Shown: positions 47,907 through 58,752, counted from the first letter of the stretch. The stretch: DNA of 64,000 nucleotides from Actinomyces minihominis (GCF_900187855.1 NZ_FYEG01000001.1:62001-126000); one strand, 5' to 3'. Translations and numbers: made by a program. The notes: generated from the letters alone by a model not told the origin.

Positions 47907-48491
47907 TCACTTGCTGCACAGCCCCTTTGAGGACAGGACAGCCAGGATATCCTCGTGGATCTCCTCGCGTGTCTTAGCGGCATCCACGACCTCAAGAAGG
48001 TCCTGATCCGCATAGTAGGTGGCAATCGGCTCTGTGAGCTCGTGGTAGTCCTGCAGTCGCTGCACGAAAACCTCAACTCGATCATCCGAACGTTTTTCAA
48101 TGCCGGCGCGCATCTGAAGTCTCTCGACAACGACTTCCTCAGGGGCCTCAAGTTCGATTACGACATCTAGTGAGACACCGCGCTTGGCAAGCAGATCACG
48201 CAGTGCGTGCGCCTGGTTCAGGTTGCGGGGAAAGCCGTCAAGGATGAAGCCGTCCTCGACATCCGGGGCGGAGAGTCGCGCATCAACCATCGGGACCGTA
48301 ATTGAGTCGGGGACAAACTTACCGCGAGAGATGTAGCTGTCCGCGAGGCGACCCAACTCTGTCCCCTCATCGATGTTGCTGCGAAAAATCTGTCCGGTTG
48401 AGACGGTCGGAATACCGAGCTTCTCTGCCAGCCAGGTGGCCTGCGTTCCCTTGCCTACTGCAGGTGGTCCCAGAAAGATCACCCTGGTCAC
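47907..48491 (-). CDS. adk: Adenylate kinase
   Basis: AMP + ATP to 2 ADP. The 194-residue short-lid form has the P-loop GPPAVGKGT at residues 8-16 (the usual form is GPPGAGKGT), DGFPRNLNQA and RSDDRVEVF. The long zinc lid is absent, as typical for actinobacteria. It overlaps secY by 4 bp. Confidence 0.97.
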   Translation of the reverse strand: MTRVIFLGPPAVGKGTQATWLAEKLGIPTVSTGQIFRSNIDEGTELGRLADSYISRGKFVPDSITVPMVDARLSAPDVEDGFILDGFPRNLNQAHALRDLLAKRGVSLDVVIELEAPEEVVVERLQMRAGIEKRSDDRVEVFVQRLQDYHELTEPIATYYADQDLLEVVDAAKTREEIHEDILAVLSSKGLCSK

Positions 48492-49780
48492 TTGAGGAAC
48501 CCCTCATAGTGATGTTGCTGCAGCTGAGAGTTAATTTCTTTAACCGTTTGGAGGCCAACGCCAACCATGATCAGCAGGGTCGTGCCACCGAACGGCATCT
48601 GACCGGGACCAAGCCTCAGTGGAACCATCAGAATGGAAGGAAGGATCGCAATGATCGCCAGGTAGAGGGCACCCACCGTGGTGATTCGGTTGATGACATA
48701 GCGCAGGTAATCAGCGGTTGGCTTACCAGCGCGGTAGCCCGGGATGAACCCGCCGTAGCGTTTCATATTGTCCGCGACCTCATCCGGGTTGAACGTAATC
48801 GAGGTGTAGAAGAACGCGAAGGCGATGATAAGCAGTGCGTTCATCACCATGTACCAGCCGTCCTGGCCGGAGAAGTTACGACCGATCCACTGGACCCATG
48901 CCGAGTTCGGATCCCCGAACTGGGCGATCAGAGGCGGCAGACCAAGAATAGAGGTCGAGAAGATCACGGGGATAACACCCGCCATGTTGATCTTGAGAGG
49001 AATGTAGGTGGTCGTTCCACCGTAGGTTCGGCGTCCAACCATGCGCTTGGCGTACTGAACAGGGATCCGTCTCTGGGCCTGCTCCACGTATACAACCGCG
49101 ACAGTGACGGCCAGAATAATCAGAAGGATGACCAAAACGGTGGTCCAACCACGGGTCAATCCGATGTCCCACAGCTGCATCGGCATCGTGGAAACAATCG
49201 AGGTGAAGATCAGCAGAGACATACCGTTGCCGACACCGCGTTCGGTAATTAGTTCACCGAACCACATGATGACGGACGTGCCTGCGGTCATGACCAGAAC
49301 CATGAACAGGTAGGTCGTAAACGTCGCATTAGGAATAACGTCGCTGGCACAGTTCGGGAACATCTGGCCCGAAGCAGCCATAGAAATCATGGTGGTGGAC
49401 TGTAGAACAGCCAAGAAGATCGTCAGGTAGCGGGTGTACTGTGTCAGCTTTGACTGACCCGACTGTCCTTCAAGATGAAGGTCCTGCAGTCGGGGAACAG
49501 CGACCCTCAGCACCTGGATGATGATCGAGGCCGTAATGTACGGCATGATCCCCAGCGCAAAGACTGAGAGCTGCATAAGCGCGCCACCGGAGAACAGGTT
49601 GAACATGTCCAGAAGGGACGTTGACTCCTGTTGCGCCAAGCAGGCGTTGACGTTAGAAGCTGACACTCCCGGAGTGGGAACGAACGTCCCAAGGCGGTAC
49701 AGAGCCATGATCAACAGCGAGAAGAGGATTTTCCGTCGTAGATCAGGCGTGCGGAATGCCTGTGCGAAAGCCTTGAACAC
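48488..49780 (-). CDS. secY: Preprotein translocase subunit SecY
   Basis: The 430-residue, ten-segment channel of the Sec system. The start FKAFAQAFRTPDLRRKILF is typical. The plug and pore region and the cytoplasmic loops GFIPGYRAGKPTADYL are present. GTG 49780 was chosen by family alignment, with GGAGG 4 nt upstream. It begins a new transcript after the rplO terminator and leads secY-adk-map. Confidence 0.97.
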   Translation of the reverse strand: MFKAFAQAFRTPDLRRKILFSLLIMALYRLGTFVPTPGVSASNVNACLAQQESTSLLDMFNLFSGGALMQLSVFALGIMPYITASIIIQVLRVAVPRLQDLHLEGQSGQSKLTQYTRYLTIFLAVLQSTTMISMAASGQMFPNCASDVIPNATFTTYLFMVLVMTAGTSVIMWFGELITERGVGNGMSLLIFTSIVSTMPMQLWDIGLTRGWTTVLVILLIILAVTVAVVYVEQAQRRIPVQYAKRMVGRRTYGGTTTYIPLKINMAGVIPVIFSTSILGLPPLIAQFGDPNSAWVQWIGRNFSGQDGWYMVMNALLIIAFAFFYTSITFNPDEVADNMKRYGGFIPGYRAGKPTADYLRYVINRITTVGALYLAIIAILPSILMVPLRLGPGQMPFGGTTLLIMVGVGLQTVKEINSQLQQHHYEGFLK

Positions 49781-49861
49781 ACGTCCTCCATGCCCCAAAA
49801 GGGGTGAATAGCCAAAATTGCGCAGTCGTCTAGTCATCAAGACTAACTGCAGAGCAGGTTC

Positions 49862-49891
49862 ACGTTACCTGCTTCGACGAAACAGGCACAA
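49862..49891 (-). promoter_or_regulatory. Possible secY promoter
   Basis: On the minus strand TTGTGC (49886-49891) and TAACGT (49862-49867) are separated by 18 bp. The match is moderate. A promoter is expected here because a terminator precedes it. Confidence 0.3.
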
Positions 49892-49904
49892 ATTATGTGG
49901 AAAA

Positions 49905-49938
49905 AGTGGAGGGCGTCAAACTTCTGACGCCCTCCACT
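49905..49938 (-). terminator. Intrinsic terminator after rplO
   Basis: A perfect 14-bp stem (49905-49918 with 49925-49938), 6-nt loop, followed on the minus strand by TTTTT. It lies 6 bp past the rplO stop and divides the ribosomal cluster from secY. Confidence 0.93.
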
Positions 49939-49943
49939 CTCTA

Positions 49944-50426
49944 CTAGCGAGCGACTAGGGAGCCGCCTGCTTCCTTGATTTTTGCCTCAGCGGAAGCCGA
50001 CCACTTGTCGACCTCAACCTGAAGCGCTACGTTGAGCTCTCCCCCGCCCAGAACCTTTACAAGTTCGCCCTTGCGAACCAGGTTCTTTGCGACGAGATCC
50101 TCGACGGTAACGGTGCCACCCTCCGGGTATGCCTCAGCCAGGGTATCCAGGTTGACAACCTGGTACTCGACGCGGAACGGGTTCTTGAACCCGCGCAGCT
50201 TCGGCAGACGCATGTGAAGGGGCATCTGGCCACCCTCGAAACCGAGGGGAACCTGGTAGCGAGCCTTGGTACCCTTGGTACCGCGACCAGCGGTCTTACC
50301 CTTGGAGCCTTCACCACGACCCACACGAGTGCGAGCCTTCTTGGCGCCCGCAGCAGGGGCCAGGTGGTGCAGCTTCAGGACTTCACCCTCGGCGGGCAGG
50401 TTAGCGTTCTTCTTCTTAGTTGCCAT
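49944..50426 (-). CDS. rplO: 50S ribosomal protein L15
   Basis: L15 of 160 residues with [21 protein letters not shown] and [18 protein letters not shown]. Its N-terminus is slightly extended. Last gene of the spc transcript before the terminator. Confidence 0.98.
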   Translation of the reverse strand: MATKKKNANLPAEGEVLKLHHLAPAAGAKKARTRVGRGEGSKGKTAGRGTKGTKARYQVPLGFEGGQMPLHMRLPKLRGFKNPFRVEYQVVNLDTLAEAYPEGGTVTVEDLVAKNLVRKGELVKVLGGGELNVALQVEVDKWSASAEAKIKEAGGSLVAR

Positions 50427-50428
50427 AC

Positions 50429-50611
50429 CTACTTCGCCTCCTCTACTTCAACCAGGTGCCTGATGGTGCGGATCTGACCGATGACAATCGGGGTGTCCTC
50501 ACGTACAGTCTTCTGACCGATCTTCTTGAGACCCAGGGACTTTGCAGACTCCTGGATGTTCTTCTTCTGACCAGAAATGGACTTCTTAAGAGTGATCTCA
50601 AGTTTCGCCAT
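50429..50611 (-). CDS. rpmD: 50S ribosomal protein L30
   Basis: L30 of 60 residues, [14 protein letters not shown] start and [13 protein letters not shown] end. Its ATG shares a base with the rpsE stop (TAATG). Confidence 0.97.
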   Translation of the reverse strand: MAKLEITLKKSISGQKKNIQESAKSLGLKKIGQKTVREDTPIVIGQIRTIRHLVEVEEAK

Positions 50612-51315
50612 TAGTTGCTCACCCCCGCAGCTGCCTTCTTGGCTTCTGCGTCTTCAGCAGCAGCCTTCTTCTCAGCAATTCCCTCGGCGCGTGCGCGAAG
50701 CATTGCGGCGGGAACGACGCGTTCCAGCGGCAAGCCACGGCGTGCGGCGACGGCTTCGGGCTCCTCTAGCTCCTTCAGTGCAGCAACAGTCGCCTTGACG
50801 ATGTTGATGGCATTGGAGGAACCAAGGGACTTGGTGAGGACGTCGTGGATACCAGCGCACTCGAGTACTGCGCGGACCGGACCACCGGCGATAACACCGG
50901 TACCCGGAGCGGCAGGACGCAGCATGACGACGCCTGCGGCATCCTCACCCTGAACCTTGTGCGGGATCGAACGGCGAACCATCGGGACACGGAAGAAGTT
51001 CTTCTTTGCCTCTTCTACGCCCTTGGCAATAGCCGCGGGAACTTCCTTGGCCTTGCCGTAGCCGACGCCAACCATACCCTCGCCGTCACCGACGACCACG
51101 AGTGCGGTGAAGGAGAAACGACGTCCACCCTTCACAACCTTCGACACGCGGTTGATCGTTACGACGCGCTCCAGGTACTGGTTACGTTCCTGTTCACGGC
51201 GGTTGTCACGACGGCCTTCACCGCGGCCACCACGGCCCCGGCCCTGACCTGCTCCATCGCGGCTCTGGCGCGCGGAGCTGTCCTGATCGTTATTACCTCG
51301 CTGCTGTGCAGCCAT
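50611..51315 (-). CDS. rpsE: 30S ribosomal protein S5
   Basis: S5 of 234 residues. Residues 1-48 are an Arg/Gly/Asp-rich extension. The double-stranded RNA-binding core starts at [19 protein letters not shown] and includes [14 protein letters not shown]. The Ala/Glu-rich C-terminal tail is typical of actinobacteria. Confidence 0.98.
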   Translation of the reverse strand: MAAQQRGNNDQDSSARQSRDGAGQGRGRGGRGEGRRDNRREQERNQYLERVVTINRVSKVVKGGRRFSFTALVVVGDGEGMVGVGYGKAKEVPAAIAKGVEEAKKNFFRVPMVRRSIPHKVQGEDAAGVVMLRPAAPGTGVIAGGPVRAVLECAGIHDVLTKSLGSSNAINIVKATVAALKELEEPEAVAARRGLPLERVVPAAMLRARAEGIAEKKAAAEDAEAKKAAAGVSN

Positions 51316-51343
51316 CAGATACTCTCTCTTCCTTAACTCGCGC

Positions 51344-51715
51344 CTACAGCTTCAGGCCGCCCTCGCGGGCGCCTTCCGCTACTGCCGCAACTCGGCCGTG
51401 GTATGCGTTTCCGCCACGGTCAAATACGACCTCTTCGATGCCGGCTTCCTTGGCACGCTGAGCGATAAGCTCACCGACCTTGCGGGCTTTATCAGTCTTC
51501 TTGGCGTCATCGCCACGCAGTTCGGGCTCCATAGTGGAGGCCCAGACCAGCGTCTTGGCTTCGACGTCGTCGACTACCTGAACGAACATGTGACGGTTCG
51601 AGCGGGTAACAACGAGACGGGGACAAATGGCTGTGCCGCTGACCTTAGCGCGAACACGCTGGTGACGGCGCCTACGAGCAACGAACTTGCCCTTACCTTT
51701 AACCGCGTAAGCCAT
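51344..51715 (-). CDS. rplR: 50S ribosomal protein L18
   Basis: L18 of 123 residues, binds 5S r[19 protein letters not shown] and the end [21 protein letters not shown] 51715 overlaps the rplF stop as TGATG; a GTG one codon earlier is also in frame. Confidence 0.98.
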   Translation of the reverse strand: MAYAVKGKGKFVARRRRHQRVRAKVSGTAICPRLVVTRSNRHMFVQVVDDVEAKTLVWASTMEPELRGDDAKKTDKARKVGELIAQRAKEAGIEEVVFDRGGNAYHGRVAAVAEGAREGGLKL

Positions 51716-52251
51716 CACTTACCCGCCTTTCCGACCTTGCGACGTACAACTTCGCCCTCGTAACGAATGCCCTTGCCCTTGTAAGGCTCTGGCTTACGAA
51801 GCTTACGAATGCTTGCGGCAACCTCGCCGACCTGCTGCTTATCGATGCCCGATACAACGACCTTGGTCTGGGAGGGAACTGTAAGTTCGATTCCAGCAGC
51901 AGGCTCGATGATAACCGGGTGCGAGAAGCCCAGGGCGAACTCGACGTTGGCGCCCTTCTGGGTCGCACGGTAACCGGTACCGACGATCTCCAGGGTCTTG
52001 GAGTAACCATTGGTTACGCCTTCGACCATATTTGCAACCAGGGTGCGGTACAGACCGTGCAGCGATCGTGCATCGCGGCTATCAACCGCGCGCTCGATCA
52101 GGACTTCGCCACCCTCAACACGAGCGGTGATGGGCGAGCGCAGCTCCTGAGTAAGGGTTCCCTTGGGACCCTTAACCGTGACGATGTTTCCGTCAACATT
52201 TACTTCTACACCAGCGGCAATAGCCACCGGCTGCTTACCGATACGTGACAT
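51715..52251 (-). CDS. rplF: 50S ribosomal protein L6
   Basis: L6 of 178 residues, [11 protein letters not shown] start, [12 protein letters not shown] and the RNA-binding [14 protein letters not shown] near the C-terminus. Confidence 0.98.
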   Translation of the reverse strand: MSRIGKQPVAIAAGVEVNVDGNIVTVKGPKGTLTQELRSPITARVEGGEVLIERAVDSRDARSLHGLYRTLVANMVEGVTNGYSKTLEIVGTGYRATQKGANVEFALGFSHPVIIEPAAGIELTVPSQTKVVVSGIDKQQVGEVAASIRKLRKPEPYKGKGIRYEGEVVRRKVGKAGK

Positions 52252-52262
52252 TCGCTTTCCCC

Positions 52263-52661
52263 TTACCAGACGTAGGCAACGACTTCGCCGCCCACGGCCT
52301 TGTCAGCCGCCTGGCGGTCGGTGAGCAGTCCGGACGAGGTCGACAGAATCGCCACGCCCAGGCCACCACGCACCTGCGGGAGGTTAGTGGACTTTGCGTA
52401 AACACGCAGACCCGGCTTGGAAACGCGCTTGAGGCCGGTGATGGCACGCTCACGCTTGTTTCCATACTTGAGGCTGAGAACCAGGGTCTTACCGACGCGG
52501 GCATCCTCAACCGAAACAGCCTTTATATAGCCCTCTTTCAGAAGAATCTGCGCGATGGCATTCTTCAGCTTCGAGTAGGGCATCGACACAGACTCGTGAT
52601 GAGCCTGGTTCGCATTGCGCAGACGCGTCAGCATGTCTGCGATTGGATCAGTCATTGTCAT
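52263..52661 (-). CDS. rpsH: 30S ribosomal protein S8
   Basis: S8 of 132 residues, [15 protein letters not shown] start and [12 protein letters not shown] in the C-terminal RNA-binding part. Confidence 0.98.
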   Translation of the reverse strand: MTMTDPIADMLTRLRNANQAHHESVSMPYSKLKNAIAQILLKEGYIKAVSVEDARVGKTLVLSLKYGNKRERAITGLKRVSKPGLRVYAKSTNLPQVRGGLGVAILSTSSGLLTDRQAADKAVGGEVVAYVW

Positions 52662-52733
52662 TTTGGGGCGGACCCCTTCCTCGACGCGGTTTCCTTGAAC
52701 GGGCTTTCAACCCGTGGACCTACGTCGTAAGTT

Positions 52734-52919
52734 TTACCAGCTGCTCTTCGTGACGCCCGGGAGATCACCCTTGAGGGCCAACTCACGCAGGCAGATGCGG
52801 CACAGGCCGAACTTGCGGTAGACCGATTGGGGACGGCCGCAACGGTTGCACCGGGTGTATGCGCGAACTGCAAACTTGGGCTTGCGGCGCGCCTTGATCT
52901 TGAGCGATGTCTTTGCCAT
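52734..52919 (-). CDS. rpsZ: 30S ribosomal protein S14, zinc type
   Basis: A 61-residue type-Z S14 with the zinc ligands in CNRCGRP and CRICLREL. The zinc-free long paralogue, if present, lies outside the window. It is 3 bp after rplE. Confidence 0.97.
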   Translation of the reverse strand: MAKTSLKIKARRKPKFAVRAYTRCNRCGRPQSVYRKFGLCRICLRELALKGDLPGVTKSSW

Positions 52920-52922
52920 CGT

Positions 52923-53468
52923 TTAGGCCTCCTTGAAGGGGAAACCGAGTTTACGCAGGAGCTCGCGCCCCTCCTCGTCGGTATCCGAGGACGTGACGAT
53001 GGTGACGTCCATACCGCGAACACGGTCGATCTTGTCAACGTTGATTTCGTGGAACATGGACTGCTCGGTCAAACCAAAGGTGTAGTTACCGTGTCCGTCA
53101 AACTGCTTGGGTGACAGACCACGGAAGTCACGAATTCGGGGAAGCGAGACCGACATGAGGCGGTCGAGGAACTCCCACATACGGTCGCCACGAAGGGTGA
53201 CCGAAGCGCCGATAGCCTGGCCTTCGCGCAGCTTGAACTGAGCGATCGACTTCTTGGCACGGTTGATGCGAGGCTTCTGTCCGGTGATGGCCTGAAGATC
53301 AGCGATTGCACCATCAAGTGCCTTCGCATCACGAGCAGCTTCACCGACACCCATGTTGACAACCACCTTGACGGGCTTGCCAACCATCATGACGTTCTCA
53401 AGCTTGAACTCTTCAATAAGTTCACCCTTGATCTGGTTCTCGTACTTTTCCTTCAAACGGGGGCTCAT
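52923..53468 (-). CDS. rplE: 50S ribosomal protein L5
   Basis: L5 of 181 residues, binds 5S r[38 protein letters not shown] and [20 protein letters not shown]. It overlaps rplX by 4 bp. Confidence 0.98.
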   Translation of the reverse strand: MSPRLKEKYENQIKGELIEEFKLENVMMVGKPVKVVVNMGVGEAARDAKALDGAIADLQAITGQKPRINRAKKSIAQFKLREGQAIGASVTLRGDRMWEFLDRLMSVSLPRIRDFRGLSPKQFDGHGNYTFGLTEQSMFHEINVDKIDRVRGMDVTIVTSSDTDEEGRELLRKLGFPFKEA

Positions 53469-53902
53469 GCGTCAAGCTCCTTACCCGGGGTAATGCCACG
53501 ACGGCTTCCGCCACGGGCGACACGAACACGAACGGTCTTCTTCTTACCGTCGCGCTCGATGACGTCCTCACGGAATCCAACGCGAACGGGCTTGCCGGTC
53601 GACGGATCTACGAGAGCAATCTTTGCGATCGAGATAGGTGCTTCAGAGCTGATAATTCCGCCCTGATCACCAGAGGCGCCCGGACGAACGTGACGGGTCT
53701 TCAGGTTGACACCTTCGACCAGTACGGTTCCTTCCGAAGGGAACACCTTGATGACGCGACCCTGCTTGCCCTTGTCACCGGGAGCGAGCGGCTCGAAGCC
53801 CTCAGCCTCACGGCGATCGTTGCGTGCCTGCATTTTCTTGGGGTCCGAGGTACGGCCCCGGACGACCTCTACCAGGTCACCCTTTTTGATCTTCGCGGCC
53901 AT
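53465..53902 (-). CDS. rplX: 50S ribosomal protein L24 with KOW-loop insertion
   Basis: L24 of 145 residues, against about 105-120 usually. The KOW motif is split: [12 protein letters not shown] (residues 6-17) is followed by about 25 extra, highly charged residues ([18 protein letters not shown]) before [13 protein letters not shown]. The remainder, [11 protein letters not shown], is normal. The C-terminus is also extended and basic. The insertion keeps frame and codon use. Confidence 0.95.
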   Translation of the reverse strand: MAAKIKKGDLVEVVRGRTSDPKKMQARNDRREAEGFEPLAPGDKGKQGRVIKVFPSEGTVLVEGVNLKTRHVRPGASGDQGGIISSEAPISIAKIALVDPSTGKPVRVGFREDVIERDGKKKTVRVRVARGGSRRGITPGKELDA

Positions 53903-54273
53903 CAGATCACCTCCGGTGCGAGCGAAACGATGCGCATAAACTTCTTCTCGCGTAGTTCGCGACCAACTGGGCCGAAAATACGCGTGCCACGAGGTTCGGT
54001 GCCATCTGTCTTCAAGATGACTGCCGAGTTCTCGTCGAAACGGATGTACGAGCCATCCGAGCGACGTGACGATTTCTTCGTGCGGACGATAACCGCGCGG
54101 ACTACCTCACCCTTTTTGACGTTTCCGCCGGGGATGGCGTCCTTAACGGAGGCGACAATCGTGTCGCCAATGCCCGCGTAGCGCCGACCTGAGCCGCCCA
54201 AAACACGGATGCAAAGAAGTTCCTTTGCTCCCGTGTTGTCAGCGACTTTAAGTCGTGACTCCTGCTGGATCAT
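53902..54273 (-). CDS. rplN: 50S ribosomal protein L14
   Basis: L14 of 123 residues: [19 protein letters not shown] and [23 protein letters not shown]. First gene of the spc part, after a 127-bp gap with two hairpins. Confidence 0.98.
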   Translation of the reverse strand: MIQQESRLKVADNTGAKELLCIRVLGGSGRRYAGIGDTIVASVKDAIPGGNVKKGEVVRAVIVRTKKSSRRSDGSYIRFDENSAVILKTDGTEPRGTRIFGPVGRELREKKFMRIVSLAPEVI

Positions 54274-54302
54274 TCCTTATGACTCCTGTCGTCGTGCTGG
54301 TT

Positions 54303-54322
54303 CTCTCCGGTAAACCGGAGAG
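54303..54322. other. Hairpin upstream of rplN
   Basis: CTCTCCGGT-AA-ACCGGAGAG, a perfect 9-bp stem 30 nt before rplN. It would be in the leader of the spc transcript and may be a regulatory or processing site. Confidence 0.55.
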
Positions 54323-54367
54323 CCTGGCCGAACGGATTTGGTTGCTTGGAAAATGCTAGTGCAAGGT

Positions 54368-54393
54368 AGGGCCAAAGGAGACTTCCTTTGGCC
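54368..54393 (-). terminator. Hairpin after rpsQ
   Basis: An 11-bp perfect stem (54368-54378 with 54383-54393) with a 4-nt loop, 8 bp past the rpsQ stop and without a U-run. It marks the border between the S10 and spc gene groups and may attenuate transcription. Confidence 0.7.
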
Positions 54394-54400
54394 CACCTCA

Positions 54401-54673
54401 CTACTTTGCCTTTTCCAGGATCTCGACTACTCGCCAGTGTTTCGTGGCTGACAGCGGTCGGGTCTCCATGATGCGGACGAGGTCGCCCACGCCGCATTCG
54501 TTGTTTTCGTCGTGCGCCTTGACCTTGACGGTCTTGCGAAGCACCTTGCCGTACAGCGGGTGCTTGATGCGGTCCTCAAGGACCACAACGACGGTTTTGT
54601 CCATCTTGTCGCTCGAGACAATGCCTCGGCGAACCTTGCGCTGATTACGCTCAGCAGCAGTTGAATCTGCCAT
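54401..54673 (-). CDS. rpsQ: 30S ribosomal protein S17
   Basis: S17 of 90 residues, [21 protein letters not shown] and [16 protein letters not shown]. Last gene of the S10 group. Confidence 0.98.
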   Translation of the reverse strand: MADSTAAERNQRKVRRGIVSSDKMDKTVVVVLEDRIKHPLYGKVLRKTVKVKAHDENNECGVGDLVRIMETRPLSATKHWRVVEILEKAK

Positions 54674-54678
54674 CTCTT

Positions 54679-54912
54679 CTAATCCTCGCTACCGGGCGCC
54701 GTGCGGAAACCAAGTTCACGCTCACGTGCAATGGTGTAAATGCGGGCGATGTTCTTGCGAACTGCCTTCATGCGACCGGAATCTTCTAGACCACCGACAG
54801 CCTGCGAGAAACGCAGGTTGAACAGTTCGGCCTTGGCGCGCTCGAGCTCCTTGCGAAGCGCGGCGTCATCCATGGCGTCCAGATCCGCTGTGGTCAATAC
54901 GTTGTCAGCCAT
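54679..54912 (-). CDS. rpmC: 50S ribosomal protein L29
   Basis: L29 of 77 residues, [19 protein letters not shown] and [18 protein letters not shown]. Its start shares a base with the rplP stop. Confidence 0.97.
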   Translation of the reverse strand: MADNVLTTADLDAMDDAALRKELERAKAELFNLRFSQAVGGLEDSGRMKAVRKNIARIYTIARERELGFRTAPGSED

Positions 54913-55331
54913 CAGTTCTCCACACCCTCACGGACTACGAAACGGGTCTTCATTGGAAGCTTGTGGCGCGCGCGACGCATTGCCTCGCGTGCCAGGGGCT
55001 CCGAAACACCACCCAGTTCGAAAATGATTCGACCGGGCTTGATCGGGGCAACCCACCATTCGGGTGAACCCTTACCGGAACCCATGCGGGTTTCAGCAGG
55101 CTTCTTGGTCAGGGGGCGATCCGGGAACACGTTGATCCAGACCTTGCCACCACGCTTGATGTGACGGGTCATGGCAATACGAGCTGCTTCAATCTGACGG
55201 TTGGTCAGGTAAGCGTGCTCGAGAGCCTGGATACCGAAGTCACCGAAGTGCAGCTCGGTGCCGCCCTTAGCCATACCCTTACGGTTTGGACGGTGCTGCT
55301 TGCGGTACTTTACTCGACGGGGAATCAGCAT
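54912..55331 (-). CDS. rplP: 50S ribosomal protein L16
   Basis: L16 of 139 residues, [15 protein letters not shown] start, [17 protein letters not shown] and [16 protein letters not shown] end. Confidence 0.98.
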   Translation of the reverse strand: MLIPRRVKYRKQHRPNRKGMAKGGTELHFGDFGIQALEHAYLTNRQIEAARIAMTRHIKRGGKVWINVFPDRPLTKKPAETRMGSGKGSPEWWVAPIKPGRIIFELGGVSEPLAREAMRRARHKLPMKTRFVVREGVEN

Positions 55332-55336
55332 CTGCC

Positions 55337-56185
55337 TCAGGCCTCCGTAGCGGTCTCAGCGACCGGAGCCTGCATGTCCGCGTCAACGGATGCAACCTGG
55401 TCGGCAGCCTCGGTGTTCTGACCGGCGTTGCGAGGAGCGCGTTCTGCGCCTTCCCCACGTCCACCACGACGACCCGGGCCACGACGATCCCCGCGACGGT
55501 TACCACCGCGGTTAGCCTGCTCAGCCTGGGCACGAGCGAACTCACGTTCGGTCATGTCACCCTTGTAGATCCATACCTTCACGCCGATGCGGCCGAAGGT
55601 GGTGCGGGCTTCGAAGAAGCCGTAATCAATGTTGGCGCGCAGCGTCTGCAGGGGTACACGACCCTCGCGGTAGAACTCGCTGCGTGACATCTCAGCACCA
55701 CCCAGACGACCGGAGCACTGGACACGAATGCCCTTGGCGCCGGCACGCTGTGCGGACTGGATTGCCTTACGCATGGCGCGTCGGAAAGACACGCGAGCCG
55801 CGAGCTGCTCGGCAACACCCTGGGCAACCAGCTGGGCATCGATCTCGGGGTTCTTGACCTCAAGAATGTTCAGCTGAACCTGCTTGCCGGTGAGCTTCTC
55901 GAGGTCCTGGCGGAGGCGATCAGCCTCGGCGCCACGACGCCCGATAACAATGCCCGGACGAGCGGTGTGCAAGTCAACACGGACACGGTCGCGAGTACGC
56001 TCGATCTCAACCTTGGAGATACCTGCGCGCTCGAGGCCATCGGAAAGAACCTCGCGGATCTTCACGTCCTCGTCAACATAGTCGCTGTAGCGCTGACCCT
56101 TGGTGGTCGAGTCCGAGAACCACCGCGAACGGTGTTCGGTGGTGATCCCCAGGCGGAAACCAGTGGGGTTTACCTTCTGGCCCAT
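55337..56185 (-). CDS. rpsC: 30S ribosomal protein S3
   Basis: S3 of 282 residues. The KH domain has [39 protein letters not shown] is intact. Residues from about 215 on form an Arg/Gly-rich then acidic/Ala-rich tail typical of actinobacteria. Confidence 0.98.
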   Translation of the reverse strand: MGQKVNPTGFRLGITTEHRSRWFSDSTTKGQRYSDYVDEDVKIREVLSDGLERAGISKVEIERTRDRVRVDLHTARPGIVIGRRGAEADRLRQDLEKLTGKQVQLNILEVKNPEIDAQLVAQGVAEQLAARVSFRRAMRKAIQSAQRAGAKGIRVQCSGRLGGAEMSRSEFYREGRVPLQTLRANIDYGFFEARTTFGRIGVKVWIYKGDMTEREFARAQAEQANRGGNRRGDRRGPGRRGGRGEGAERAPRNAGQNTEAADQVASVDADMQAPVAETATEA

Positions 56186-56554
56186 CTAGCGATCCCCTCT
56201 CTTCTCATCTTTAGTTCCAACAACCACGGTGATGTGGCTGGTGCGCTTCAGAATCGTTCCGGCGCGGCCCTGGGCACGCGGCTGGAAACGCTTCATAGTC
56301 GGGCCCTCATCGACATAGGTCTCGAGAACCCACAGGTCGGCATCCTGAATGCTTTCGCCGTTCTTGTCAGCAATGACCTTGGCATTGGCAACTGCCGAAT
56401 GCAGGATCTTGTTGACATCGCGGGCTACACGCTGGGGTGCGAACTGCAGCATATCGGCTGCCGCCAGGAAGGACTTTCCACGGACCTCGTTAACGACCCG
56501 TCGTGCCTTCTGCGGCGTGACGCGAACGTAGCGCGCCTTCGCCTTGGCTTCCAT
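56186..56554 (-). CDS. rplV: 50S ribosomal protein L22
   Basis: L22 of 122 residues, [16 protein letters not shown] and the tunnel-loop region [20 protein letters not shown]. It abuts rpsC without a gap. Confidence 0.98.
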   Translation of the reverse strand: MEAKAKARYVRVTPQKARRVVNEVRGKSFLAAADMLQFAPQRVARDVNKILHSAVANAKVIADKNGESIQDADLWVLETYVDEGPTMKRFQPRAQGRAGTILKRTSHITVVVGTKDEKRGDR

Positions 56555-56580
56555 CTTCTAGCTCCTTGCTTCCCCAGCGC

Positions 56581-56862
56581 CTAGCGGCGCCGGCCCTTAC
56601 GGTCGTCCTTCACGTGGCTGCGGAAAGTACGCGTTGGCGCGAACTCTCCGAGTTTGTGTCCAACCATCGACTCCGTTACGTAAACCGGAACGTGACGACG
56701 GCCGTCATGGACTGCGAAGGTCAGACCCAAGAAATCCGGGGTGATCATCGAGCGGCGGGACCAGGTCTTGATGACCTGCTTGGTTCCCTTTTCTACCTGC
56801 TCGTCAACCTTCTTCTGCAAGCTCGGGTCTACGTAGGGACCCTTCTTCAAACTACGTGGCAT
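56581..56862 (-). CDS. rpsS: 30S ribosomal protein S19
   Basis: S19 of 93 residues, [15 protein letters not shown] start, [16 protein letters not shown] and [16 protein letters not shown]. Confidence 0.98.
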   Translation of the reverse strand: MPRSLKKGPYVDPSLQKKVDEQVEKGTKQVIKTWSRRSMITPDFLGLTFAVHDGRRHVPVYVTESMVGHKLGEFAPTRTFRSHVKDDRKGRRR

Positions 56863-56877
56863 GTGTCCAGCTCCCTA

Positions 56878-57714
56878 TCAGCGCTTCTTGCCCGTGCGAC
56901 GGCGGCGGACGATCAACTTGTCACTCGGCTTGTTCGGACGACGGGTACGACCCTCCGGCTTGCCCCACGGGCTAACCGGGTGACGACCACCCGAAGTACG
57001 GCCTTCGCCACCACCATGTGGGTGATCGACCGGGTTCATAGCAACACCACGAACCTTGGGACGCTGACCCTTCCAGCGAGCACGACCAGCCTTACCAAGC
57101 GAGATGTTTGCCTGCTCTGCGTTTCCGACGGAACCCACGGTTGCACGGCAATCCATGTCAACGTTGCGGATTTCACCGGAGGGAAGACGCAGCTGTGCAA
57201 AGCGACCTTCCTTAGCGACCAGCTGGATCGAAGAACCAGCTGAACGAGCGAGGCGAGCACCCTGGCCGGGGTTGAGCTCCACTGAGTGGATCACGGTACC
57301 GAGGGGGATGTTGCGCATCGGCAGGTTGTTACCAACCTTGATGTCGGCCTTCGGGCCGCTCTCGACAACCTGGCCAACCTTTACACCCTGAGGTGCAATG
57401 ATGTAGCGCTTCTCGCCGTCTGCGTAGTGCAGCAGTGCGATGTTCGCAGTGCGGTTCGGGTCGTACTCAATGTGAGCAATGCGTGCCGGTACGCCGTCTT
57501 TGTCATTGCGCTTGAAGTCAATCAGACGGTAGGCCCTCTTGTGACCGCCACCGCGGTGACGTGAGGTGATACGACCGTATGAGTTGCGGCCACCACTCTT
57601 GCTCAGAGGGCGAACCAGCGACTTCTCGGGGTGCGAACGGGTGATCTCGGAGAAGTCCGAGACGCTGCCGTGGCGACGACCAGGAGTCGTCGGATTATAT
57701 TTGCGAATTGCCAT
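56878..57714 (-). CDS. rplB: 50S ribosomal protein L2
   Basis: L2 of 278 residues, [15 protein letters not shown] start and the peptidyl-transferase-region [17 protein letters not shown] with the conserved His. Confidence 0.98.
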   Translation of the reverse strand: MAIRKYNPTTPGRRHGSVSDFSEITRSHPEKSLVRPLSKSGGRNSYGRITSRHRGGGHKRAYRLIDFKRNDKDGVPARIAHIEYDPNRTANIALLHYADGEKRYIIAPQGVKVGQVVESGPKADIKVGNNLPMRNIPLGTVIHSVELNPGQGARLARSAGSSIQLVAKEGRFAQLRLPSGEIRNVDMDCRATVGSVGNAEQANISLGKAGRARWKGQRPKVRGVAMNPVDHPHGGGEGRTSGGRHPVSPWGKPEGRTRRPNKPSDKLIVRRRRTGKKR

Positions 57715-57733
57715 TTTCCTCTACCCCTGCGCC

Positions 57734-58039
57734 TTAGATCCCGGACTGACCGAAAATGTCGATGGAACCTTCGCGGACAGTGACGATTGCGCGCTTGACA
57801 TCCTTGCGACGGCCAATACCATCACGACGGCGGAATGCCTTACCCTGGCGGTTCTGAGTAGCAACCTTCTCAACCTTGACGCCAAAGACCTCTTCGATCG
57901 CGTTCTTGATCTCAGTCTTGTTGGCTCGTGGGTCAACTTCGAAAGTGTACTTACCGATGTCCTGGAGAAGTGAGGACTTTTCGGTCACCACTGGCTTCAG
58001 GATGATATCGCGCGGATTCTTGGTTGATTCGAGGCTCAC
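57734..58039 (-). CDS. rplW: 50S ribosomal protein L23
   Basis: L23 of 101 residues, [16 protein letters not shown] and [21 protein letters not shown]. Docking site for signal recognition particle and trigger factor. It overlaps rplD by 4 bp. Confidence 0.97.
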   Translation of the reverse strand: MSLESTKNPRDIILKPVVTEKSSLLQDIGKYTFEVDPRANKTEIKNAIEEVFGVKVEKVATQNRQGKAFRRRDGIGRRKDVKRAIVTVREGSIDIFGQSGI

Positions 58040-58749
58040 TTGTCGTCCTCCTTCTCAACGCCTGCACCAACACGGGCGCGAGCATTGTTGACGCGCTCCA
58101 CGTAGGAGTTGAGCGCAGCTTCCGTGAACACAACGCGATCTGAATCAACCACGTCGTAGGTGTTCAGCTGGTCAGCCCACACGATGTGTACACCTTCAAT
58201 GTTCTTGAAGGAACGTGCCGTGACCTCTGCCAGATCCTGGTCGCGATCAATGACGATCAGGACCTTCTTGGCGTCAGTGACTGCAGCCAGGGTTGCAATA
58301 GCAGCCTTGGTTGACGGTACATCTGAGGAAACCAGTGCCGAGAAGACGTAGATCGCGTCGGTACGGGCGCGATCCGACAGTGCGGAACGCAGTGCGCCTG
58401 CGATCATCTTCTTGGGGGTGCGCTGCGAGTAGTCACGGGGCTGCGGGCCGTGTACGACGCCACCACCCTTCCACTGCGGTGCGCGGATCGAACCCTGACG
58501 AGCCCGGCCGGTACCCTTCTGGCGCCACGGCTTCTTGCCGCCGCCAGAAACCTCTGCGCGGGTCTTGGTCGCGTGGGTGCCCTGGCGTGCTGCTGCACGC
58601 TGCGCCTCAACGACCTGGTGAATCAGGGGGATGTTCAACGCGACGTCAAAGATTGAACCCGGCAGGACAACAGTTGCCTTCGTCTTTGCGCCTTCGGCGT
58701 CAAATACCGGAAGAGTCCGGTCTTCACCTAGCTTGATGTTCTGTTCCAT
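58036..58749 (-). CDS. rplD: 50S ribosomal protein L4
   Basis: L4 of 237 residues, longer than the usual 205-215 through both termini. It has the tunnel loop [22 protein letters not shown] and [18 protein letters not shown]. In other bacteria L4 represses the S10 operon; no such site can be recognised here. Confidence 0.97.
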   Translation of the reverse strand: MEQNIKLGEDRTLPVFDAEGAKTKATVVLPGSIFDVALNIPLIHQVVEAQRAAARQGTHATKTRAEVSGGGKKPWRQKGTGRARQGSIRAPQWKGGGVVHGPQPRDYSQRTPKKMIAGALRSALSDRARTDAIYVFSALVSSDVPSTKAAIATLAAVTDAKKVLIVIDRDQDLAEVTARSFKNIEGVHIVWADQLNTYDVVDSDRVVFTEAALNSYVERVNNARARVGAGVEKEDDK

Positions 58750-58752
58750 CGC

